Source: Seriola aureovittata
Taxonomy: Eukaryota > Chordata > Actinopteri > Carangiformes > Carangidae
NCBI RefSeq assembly: GCF_021018895.1
Contig: NC_079365.1
Location: forward strand, 19,301,001 to 19,365,000
Reading direction: 5' to 3'
DNA: 64,000 nt
The translations under genes and the position numbers were made by a program. Positions 55,427 through 64,000 of the stretch are shown one piece after another; position 1 is the stretch's first letter, and each line of letters starts with the position of its first letter. Below the pieces are notes generated by a model. That model did no database searches and had not been told where the DNA came from. It saw only the letters and a list, made by a program, of their open reading frames with translations.

Positions 55427-58018
55427 AGCCTGAATCATATCTCTCCTGAGTGGTTGACCCCACACTACACACACATACACAAACACACATACACACCATG
55501 ACAGCACCTCAAAGGGATTGGCAGACACACAATCAAACGACACATCTTTAACTTTGAAGCAGCCTTATCGCTTCAGGACCTTCAGCCACTGCAGGTTAAA
55601 AAAAAAAAAAAAGGGCTCACTGGATGTTTCATAAAGTCCAACAGTAAGCTGCATGTAATCATTGTGTGAATGTGTTTGTGTATGTAATCAGTTGGGCACT
55701 GGCTGATATGACAAGTATAATCCAGGCTAGTTGTTGAAACAAGGCTGGGATCTGATCAGATAGAGGAGGTTTTAGCTGGGAGCCGAGGCTGGTGGAGTCA
55801 CAGCCAACTCTCTGCTGCTGCTGATTATTGTTCCCCCACAAATACAACACAAGCCTCAGCATGAGAGTCTTTAGCAATATTTACCACTCTGCAGGCCTGT
55901 GTCAAAGCACTGCTTCTGGAAAAGCAATGCCACAACTACAATATATCTGCTGCCCGGCGTGACAGTTTATTAAGAAGCAACTGTTCGGATCAGTCGGATT
56001 TCAATGACATTACCAGCGTCAGGCTCAGGGTTGTTACTCCTTAGGCGAGCTGATACAAAATACTGAGCCTGCTTACAGGAATACATCCTAAGTGCGGGTG
56101 GCCCCAGTGGGAATCCACCCTCTGAAGCCATTCAGCTAGGCAGCGCTACACAACCACTGATGGGCTTTGCTGTTAAACACACATCTGCTTTACATATTAG
56201 ACCTGACACCAAAGCACAAAGCGCAAAGTCAAGCTTTCATCATGGAGACTGGCTCCATCTGACATGCAATTAGTGGACCACACAGAGTGACGTGGTTTAC
56301 GGCTGCTGGATACAATAGTGACTGTGTGTTGAACACAGAGGAAGAAAAGTAAGGAATCCTGTCTAAGTGAATGTATCATTCACTCTTGTGATCTTGGAAA
56401 GTTTATCTGTGTTTTTACAAAGCTGAAGAAACTGTAGGGACTGCGACTGATATCTGTCATTACAAACATTGTCAGTCACGCTGTCATCCAGGCCGCTCAC
56501 TGGAGAGATAATTCAACTTCAGCTCTTTACAGATGTGGAAACATAACCGAGCTTGTTCCATCTGTTTGTTAAAGTAATGGCTTTTTGTCATCCAGGCATG
56601 TGTTTATAGTACATACATGCTCATTATGGTTTCATTCAGACATCATAGAACATTTACACAAAGAGCCACAATGGTTGGTGATGAGTTGAAAAGTAAAGTA
56701 ACATGAAGACAAAGTGTTTTCAGTTTTCACAGTTATTTAGCAGTTGAAGCCATTTTTTCACCAACTTCATTTAAAGAGTCAGACACAAGCATAGAACGGC
56801 CAGATTTTAAGTTGGGACATTTAATTTGTATTGGCTTTTACGTTGTATGTAAAGTGTGTTGCTGGATATTCATTCACTCATTCATTCAGTTGAATGAAAA
56901 TATATAGGGATATATAGGGAGGGAGGGTTTGTATTATTGTAGGTGTTTGTGGGCTGTTTCTTGTCTTTCTAAGGGAAAAATAACAAACATTTTTTATCTT
57001 AGTTTATAATAAGATATTTAACAAGATGTACATCTCTTTTCTGTGTCCCTGACTTTGAGCTATTGTGGCCTTCACAGTGATGTGGCAGCATTGAGCTCAG
57101 GCTTGTGCTGCGTTGGAAGTGTTATGGCAATCGTAGAAAACCCGATGCAGTGAAAATGCCATCGTGTCTTTTAAGATAAAAAATTACTTGTCTGCTTACT
57201 GAATAGTGGCTTTAGTCAGCACTGCAGTGAATTAAACCTCACACACTGAAAGTAAATGCTCATACATTCACTGTGTTTGGTGAACATCCAGAAGTTGTTG
57301 ACTCTTAATATCACTAATTGAAGCTTTGGCAAAGAGTCCTTCAAATTTAGACTTAACAAATAACGTGTGCAAAACATGACTGAGAATTATTTCCCTTTTA
57401 ATTCTTCAGAGTTGTTAAATATGGAAGTATGATGGTGTTTCAGGCTGTCTGCCTCTTGAACATTGCATGATCATTGTTCAGTGAAGCCCAAAATGTGTTA
57501 ATTCCTGCTTTCTGATCTATAAAATAACCCTTAGCCTGTAGAAATATCAGCACAGGGGAATTAGTTCAAACAAAGCGGTGGCAGCCATGGAAATTCTTGT
57601 TTCCTCTTACAAATGAACCAACATGTGTTAGCCACGGGGATGCATTTGATGGGGTGGCCCTTTCATCCCTCCCATAAGACCCCCTGAGGGCAGGTTTTAC
57701 ATCGAGAAGGGGGAGGAAGACCCGCACTTCTACTTCAACAATGAAAGAGAGAGATGAACTCGTTGGCGAGTCAATAAAAGAAGTAAATAGACATGTTTTC
57801 ACATGTTTTCAGCTCACAACAGTTTGGCAGCTGAAAATAAAGGCGGAACTCTTTGGAGATGAAAGATTTCCCCTCTCAATCTATTTTTCCCTTCACAGCT
57901 TCTTTTTTTCTTTTTCCTCTCTTCTCCTTTTCATTCTCGTCCTTTCCACTGGCTCAACACAATCCACTCCTCCTGGAAACACTCGTAATACCTAGAGAAC
58001 AACAACAACAACAATAGC

Positions 58019-58020
<2 letters not shown>

Positions 58021-58060
<40 letters not shown>
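58021..58060. repeat. (GT)n microsatellite
   Basis: A pure GT tract of 40 bp. Confidence 0.95.
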
Positions 58061-58061
<1 letters not shown>

Positions 58062-61000
58062 TGCTGACATCATGATGCCGCAAACAGTTTTGCAATCCTG
58101 GATGACCAAACCAAATGAGCTGTGGCTTCAGGCCAGTTGATGTAAATAAATAATGTAGTTTGGGTGTAGCCTTTCTGAGGATTCGGTTTCCGGTATGGAC
58201 AAGTATTCAGCTGTGAAACGGCAGCACTTTGAAGTACAAAGGTGCGATAAGGTCTACAATCACCTGAGGGGAGGCTGAGGGAACAACCTTTATCCGGTTT
58301 GGCTGAAACCTGAGTCTTTTATCTGGGAAAAGGAAGAAAAAAAAAAAACTTCTATTCTTTTTTTAAAATCTTAAATTTGAGCTCAATTCAAACTAGGTAA
58401 CAGTGTGTGAAAATAACGTAGATTAAACAGCAGGAGCTTGAGTTTTATCCTTTGAATGTGAGCTCTAAGGATTGGACGAGTCCCTTCACTTGCTGAATCC
58501 TGCTCTTTTTGTCATTTTCATTCCTTTTTGTGTGTCACCTATTGAAGCACTGCCCTCCTACAGTGGGAGCTTTAAATTCTAAGGATAGCAAAGTCTGTTG
58601 TGATGTTTAGTGATCCTTTAACTTTTCATCAAACTACCACAGGGTTAACATTTGTGTTTTTTTTAAACTTGAAATGCATTTTGCTTTTTTTAAGCACACA
58701 TTTATTCTATGGTGTTGTGTTTATTACCAAGAATAATCATGGCGGGCAGCCGGACAAACAGGCCTGAGATATCACCCATCCTGCGACGCCCTGTCCAGCT
58801 GAAGCAGCACCTGTCACCAGGATGGAGGTGCTGCACGACATCTGGAATAATGTGGGAAGCCTGTAAGAGTGACTATACATGGCTCTGTAGCAGATCTAAG
58901 TGGTCCATTTCTATCCTAGGACGTGTACAAACGCTGGATGTGTTTGGCCTCCAAGCTCAGCAGAATTTACTCATTTACACAAAGTTTTGGGATCTTCCTC
59001 ATGCCTCCGTGCTGCCATCTCTACCAACCCTTTAAATTTAGGTTATTATTATGTAGATTTCTATATTTTTCAACCAAAACCATAGATTTCACATGAGGCT
59101 GTGCCTAGTGTAGTGTAGTGGTAACTGAAGAAGAGAAGTGTGAATTTGCATCCTATGATTTTTCCTTCAATGATACACTCTCAAAACAAAGGTAAATGTC
59201 CACATGCTCACTGATTAAAAAGTGCACAATGACATTATGTTGTAGTGCAGGGTATATACATATGCAGGGCTATGTAGCTATGTATCTGTGTGTGTGTGAA
59301 GGGGTGCGGAATTTGGTTTTCAGAATTTTAACAGTCTGGGTCTTAAAATAAGAGAAGAGTCTTTTATTTGTCTTTGTGGGTTGTACAACAGGCTGGCAAC
59401 AAGTGTACTCAAGGGCCTAATTATTCAGTTGTCTAGCAGTTCTGATCTATTATGACTCTTGCACAAATTAAAGTAAAACCCTGCTGGAAATGTAATTGGT
59501 TAAATAAATATTGGGAAGACAGTGTGTCATATTCCAGTAAAAAGATTAACTGGGATTAAGGGTGGTAAACCCTATTGTGTCCCAGTCTCCTCTTCCAGTA
59601 ACACATTTAACTCCTCACACACACATGTGCAAGTACATGCAGCAAATGCACACAGACACAGACGCTGATGAGTGCATCAGCGACTATGTCAGCAGAGAAA
59701 ATGACCTCATGCGGCCCAACACAACACCAACTGCTGCTGCAGCACGCTGCATTCCCAACTGCATTCCTGAATTCCCCTCAGACATTCCTGCACAATGTGG
59801 CGGGAATTTGCAGTGTGGTGATTTCACCGGCAGAGAGGCGGTTTAATGTAGGGTGAAAAGGTAAAAGGTCAACTCCCGTACAAAGTCAGGAAAATAAGCG
59901 AGGCTGTGGCCTGAATCTGTGTGTTTCAGAGCTATGGCCTATCTTTCAGGCCTCATAGTGAAGGTGAGAGGAAACCAGAGATCAAGAGAGACACAATAAG
60001 AGAAAACATTAAAACAAATCCTGGTAATGAATGTCCAGTATTCAACTGTGAAATACAGATGAGTGACACGTTCAAGGAAAAATGGACATTAGGTTTCTTG
60101 GTAAGGTGTTTCACCAAACGCTGCTGAGTCTATTCATTTTCATCAAAGCGTTCAGTGACCCTTGGCATTTACAGTATAAAAACAATCTGTAAAAGTACGA
60201 TAAAGCTCATGGGTCTCATGCCTCAAATGCCAAACAACAGGTCAACAAAAAGGGCAGATAAATAAAGCAGGTGCTGATCTTATGTGTAAAACAAGTATAC
60301 CACAGACAAGGGGCATGGTAGAGTGAAATAACAATAACATATAAAACAGAGGTGTAGAAATGTGAAGATGTCAAGATGTACATCGCTGCTTAAACATAAT
60401 GCATTAATGGTGACTGCAAACAATATTAAACTGTACAACATACAAAGCCACCAATTTTATTAACAGATATTCTTTCTTTTAGTACCAAAACAAATGTGTT
60501 TAAAAGAAACACTTGACTAATCTGTTAAACATTCCCATTGTGAGTCTTTTTAGGTGACACATGTCAGGGGCCATGTGAGGAGAGCCGTCGTGTTCCTTGT
60601 ACGCCACTATTTCAGGCTTTCATTTTCTACTCATTACCACTTCAGGCTATCCAAAGCCATCCACCAGTAAAAACATACAACTAAAGGACTCTAAATCTCC
60701 TAATGCCTTCTGTTTAATAAAGTAATGTCTCCAGGCAGCATATACAGTTCCACACAATAAGCAGAGCTTTGGCTAATATTGCTTGGCAGTAAAAACACTC
60801 ATTTGATAAAGTATTTCCAGATGCCTCAATGGATATAAGATGTTGGGACTGTGTGATCCAGATTCAAAGCTGTAGATGTGTCTGATTTGGATATAGAAGG
60901 GGGGGGGGTCCCCAAAAACTGGGAACAGACTTTCTGGTTGTTTCAATTTCAACCTCCATCAAGTCTAGACATCCCACACATAACAACTGTTTCCTCTAAC

Positions 61001-61338
61001 ATACACAATTGTTAGTCTTGACAGTCAGAGAGCGACATAGATTGAACAACTGTACTGCCTCTCCCTGTTGTCTCTGCTGTCAGACTACTACACAAGTGAT
61101 CCTGTGGAGCCCAAACTTCATGCACTTAATGCCCCTTTTCCTTTCAAAAAACATCGTAATCAGAGGTCAGTAACTCAGGGTATCAATAATACAAACCTCT
61201 ACAACTCAACTCTAAATGACCCCCCCTTTTTTTAAAGGATCTTTTGTGCTCTTCCACTTTTTTCAGTGATCCTCTGTGTTCTCTCTGGTTGCAGTTGTTT
61301 CAGGGTCACTGCTCCCAGGGGGGAACAAAATGAAGGGG

Positions 61339-61341
<3 letters not shown>

Positions 61342-61412
<71 letters not shown>
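61342..61412. repeat. (GT)n microsatellite
   Basis: A pure GT tract of about 71 bp; open frames across it are artefacts. Confidence 0.95.
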
Positions 61413-61413
<1 letters not shown>

Positions 61414-62452
61414 ACGAGAGACAGGAAGAGGAAGAGGACATGGGTGGAGACAGGAAGAGGAGGTGCACCCACTAACCTAACCTGCCCTGCCCTGTCCTCT
61501 CAGCAGCACATGCTCTGTCCTCTGGGTTAGAAAAACTGACCCATACACCCACACTGAGCACATAAAAATAAATCCATATCGATCATAAAAAGTATCTGGT
61601 ATTACATCATAGTGCTACACACTGTATTTGTGTGGAAAATTCCACATAATAGACACCTGTTTTTGAGTCATTTTCAAACTCAAACGACGCTGCTCACTGA
61701 GGACTTTTAACCTCTTTTCTACCGTATGTGCCCCACCACCGTGATTCACCGGTGGCTCATGTTCTGAAATATACATTGAACTATTAAAATGTGGAAGCAG
61801 AGAGCGGTGGGAGGTACCAGAGTGACGTAAGGGGAAAGGGTGACTGACAGAGGAGATGAGAGGTTAACCCTAACAGGGCCAGAAGGTTGAAGACGGGCAT
61901 AGAAAAGTAACGTCAGAGGGAGGGTGAGGGATAACACGGCCGGGAGTGAAAGTGATTTGACACTGGTTAAAAGAGGAAGAGAGATGGTTTAGAGGAGCTC
62001 TGGTGGGAACTGCGATAGTGTGCAGGTCCCAGCTGAGGTCATGTCCCCTGGATGTGTTTTCATAAACTCCTGAGTCTTGGGGTAATCAAACAAAGCACCG
62101 ACACCCACAACACTCGCCCAGATAGCAAACCTTGGAACCAAACGTCATAACAGAGAAACAGCGAACCAGGAAGTGAGGCAGCATCCTCCTTTCTTTTCCC
62201 TCCTTTTCCCATTTCCTAATAAAAGGGCAGGCATTTGCTCTCTTCCCTATTTTTTTTTCTTTACTAAAAGTCGGTCAGACTCTCTGACCACCACCACCCC
62301 TTTCTCAGACTTTTCTCTCAGAGTCATAAAGGCCAGCTACAACAACAAATGGAGTCTCTCTCAGCTGGGTGTGGTGGCCTGCGGAGCAACAGCTGGGTCC
62401 TGTTCTTTCTCCTGGGACACCAACTGACTGCTCGCCCTGCTTTTCAGGACAA

Positions 62453-62470
62453 CCCCCCCCCCCCCCCCCC
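62453..62470. repeat. Poly(C) run, 18 bases
   Basis: A C homopolymer followed 17 bases later by a poly(T) run. Confidence 0.9.
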
Positions 62471-63166
62471 ATGTCCTTTGGGTTTTTTTTTTTTTATTCT
62501 TAAATATTCAGAAATTTTGCTCTCACTTTCCCAGGATTCCTGCCCTTTCAAGGGGCAACTCTTATCTGCTTTGCTCTGAACTCTTCGCTGATTTTCTTAG
62601 AACGAATCCCTCTCGTCTTACGTGCCGCTCTTTTACTTTCTTTGTCAAACAACTAACATATCCTTTCTCTTTTAAAAGTGAGGCTACTCTCCTGTTCCAT
62701 CAGCCTCGCTCTGCTTTTCTGCTCTTTCTCTCACTTAATCTGTCGGTACCCATCTCCCTCTTCCCTTCCCTCTTCCTCTGCATCTCCCCGTGGGCCCCCT
62801 TTTCCCTCTGACACATTTCCTGTATACTAGAGAGGGTTATCAACAAAGTTTCTGAGTCATACAAGGGTTTCATAATCATATAAGTTCTTCATGCGTGTTA
62901 AAAAAAACAAAGTTAAAATGTCACAAGTTTTTACTATCTATATTTATTTACGTCCATAATTAGGATGACAGCTTATTTCTTCATATCACAGTTACTGTAA
63001 AAAACGAAACAAAAGTTCTTGACAGCTTGAAGCGTCCATTTACTTTAGTCGCTGCTGCCTTTGGTGAAGCATTATCATGTGTGTGTGTGTGTGCGACCAG
63101 TAGAAACTAATGAACCGTTCTGAGGATGGAACTAACCAAATGGCAATAACAGATCAACTTCAGAGA

Positions 63167-63168
<2 letters not shown>

Positions 63169-63212
<44 letters not shown>
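63169..63212. repeat. (GT)n microsatellite
   Basis: A pure GT tract of about 44 bp. Confidence 0.95.
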
Positions 63213-63213
<1 letters not shown>

Positions 63214-63552
63214 GCCAGTTCAGACCTGCCCTTGGTTTAATTAGAACTGTGAGTCAAAGCCAACTGACGTACCGACGTGTGGTCAGAGGAGCAATCAAAT
63301 ACAAGTAGCACAACTAGGGCCCCAAGGGCACATGCACAAGCACACGCATGCACATTCAGACATCCATCTGCACACATACACACTCTCTCACGCATGCAAC
63401 AAACACCCTTCAAGAGAGTAAGAATTAGGAAATCAAAACAATCTCCCCCCCTTTTCTCTCTCTGTTGTTTTAAAAGATCCGAGTTCTCAAAGGGACTGCG
63501 AGAAAACGACTTTCAAACTAACCAATCTTTATGAAGCAACATGCCCAGACGT

Positions 63553-63554
<2 letters not shown>

Positions 63555-63609
<55 letters not shown>
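63555..63609. repeat. (CA)n microsatellite
   Basis: A pure CA tract of about 55 bp. Confidence 0.95.
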
Positions 63610-63613
<4 letters not shown>

Positions 63614-64000
63614 TCACAGGAGAAAAGAAGGCAAAGTGCCTAGTAAACCACAGTGGAGGCAATCTTTTGATCTGATGCTAAGAACACCAGAGACTCACAG
63701 TCTTTCATTACAAAGACTTCTTCACTCTGCGAATCAATCACTGACAACAACTTCTTCACAGAACGGCCAAAACTTAACATTTTAACACTTCAGAGATGGT
63801 AACTGTGACAGAACACAATCATTGTTCCTCTGTTGATCAAATAAACCAAAACTATTTTCAACATTTGAGAGAAAACATACAGCCAGGAGCTTTGGGACTA
63901 CTAGGAACCATGAGGCTCCATAGGCTACACACACGCAGATGTTCCTGAATAGTGAAAAACAAATACTGGCTTTGTTTTGCTTAAGTTTTTCTTATGGTTT

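Larger units (their letters stand above)
51059..64000 (-). other. atg7: atg7 last intron (inferred), no further exon found
   Basis: Nearly 13 kb in which I searched the minus strand for the preceding conserved ATG7 segment (FLEDLTGLTLLHQET) without success. Contents are microsatellites, dispersed repeats, fold-back elements and a few exon-like segments of unknown meaning near 53.8, 57.7 and 58.8 kb. A large last intron is plausible for ATG7 but remains inference. Confidence 0.55.

Noticed and set aside
63531..63620. Regularly repeated short units considered as a CRISPR-like array.
   Set aside because: A simple CA dinucleotide repeat without spacers, in a vertebrate genome.

Overview
The window is eukaryotic and comes from a bony fish, most likely a percomorph teleost. 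The evidence is long spliced genes with GT-AG introns, several interspersed repeat families that I know as typical of teleosts, and many (CA)n/(GT)n microsatellites. I found no prokaryotic, organellar or viral gene and no CRISPR array. Three protein genes are recognisable: tamm41 (+), vgll4 (+) and the 3' end of atg7 (-). This is the same neighbourhood and relative orientation as human 3p25 (TAMM41 - VGLL4 - ATG7).

Region 1-5.9 kb holds seven exons of tamm41, the mitochondrial CDP-diacylglycerol synthase of the cardiolipin pathway. The first exon lies upstream of the window. Region 5.65-7.8 kb is intergenic and repeat-bearing. Region 7.8-49.5 kb is vgll4, a Tondu-domain cofactor that binds TEAD factors and opposes YAP. 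It shows a distal promoter at about 7.8-8.1 kb, a coding exon at 10.5 kb beginning METPLD, an alternative proximal first exon at 25.65 kb beginning MLLTKMD, four shared coding exons (31.9, 42.2, 42.9 and 43.8 kb), and a 3' UTR of about 5.4 kb. Both isoforms assemble in frame (314 and 320 codons), and the 6-residue difference is the same as between the human isoforms. Region 49.7-51.06 kb is the 3' UTR and last coding exon of atg7 on the minus strand, convergent with vgll4. The remaining 13 kb is inferred to be its last intron; it holds microsatellites and fold-back elements.

The most interesting regulatory observations concern vgll4. Its distal promoter has a CCAAT box, then two TEAD (CATTCC) motifs in direct repeat with a 3-bp spacer, then a run of CCCT units able to form a G-quadruplex on the other strand. 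The 3' UTR carries an 8-mer match to the miR-130/301 seed. Together they suggest that a TEAD antagonist may itself be controlled by TEAD and by a YAP-induced microRNA. The protein also has a 20-serine tract and a 6-histidine tract that the human protein lacks.

Non-coding structure includes a 338-bp element with 25-bp terminal inverted repeats and a 3-bp duplication, a 203-bp fold-back element with 50-bp arms (46/50 identical), a possible hAT-type element in the vgll4 3' UTR, and several dispersed repeats in multiple copies. I found no wholly unknown gene system; exon-like segments inside the atg7 intron are reported as weak leads only.
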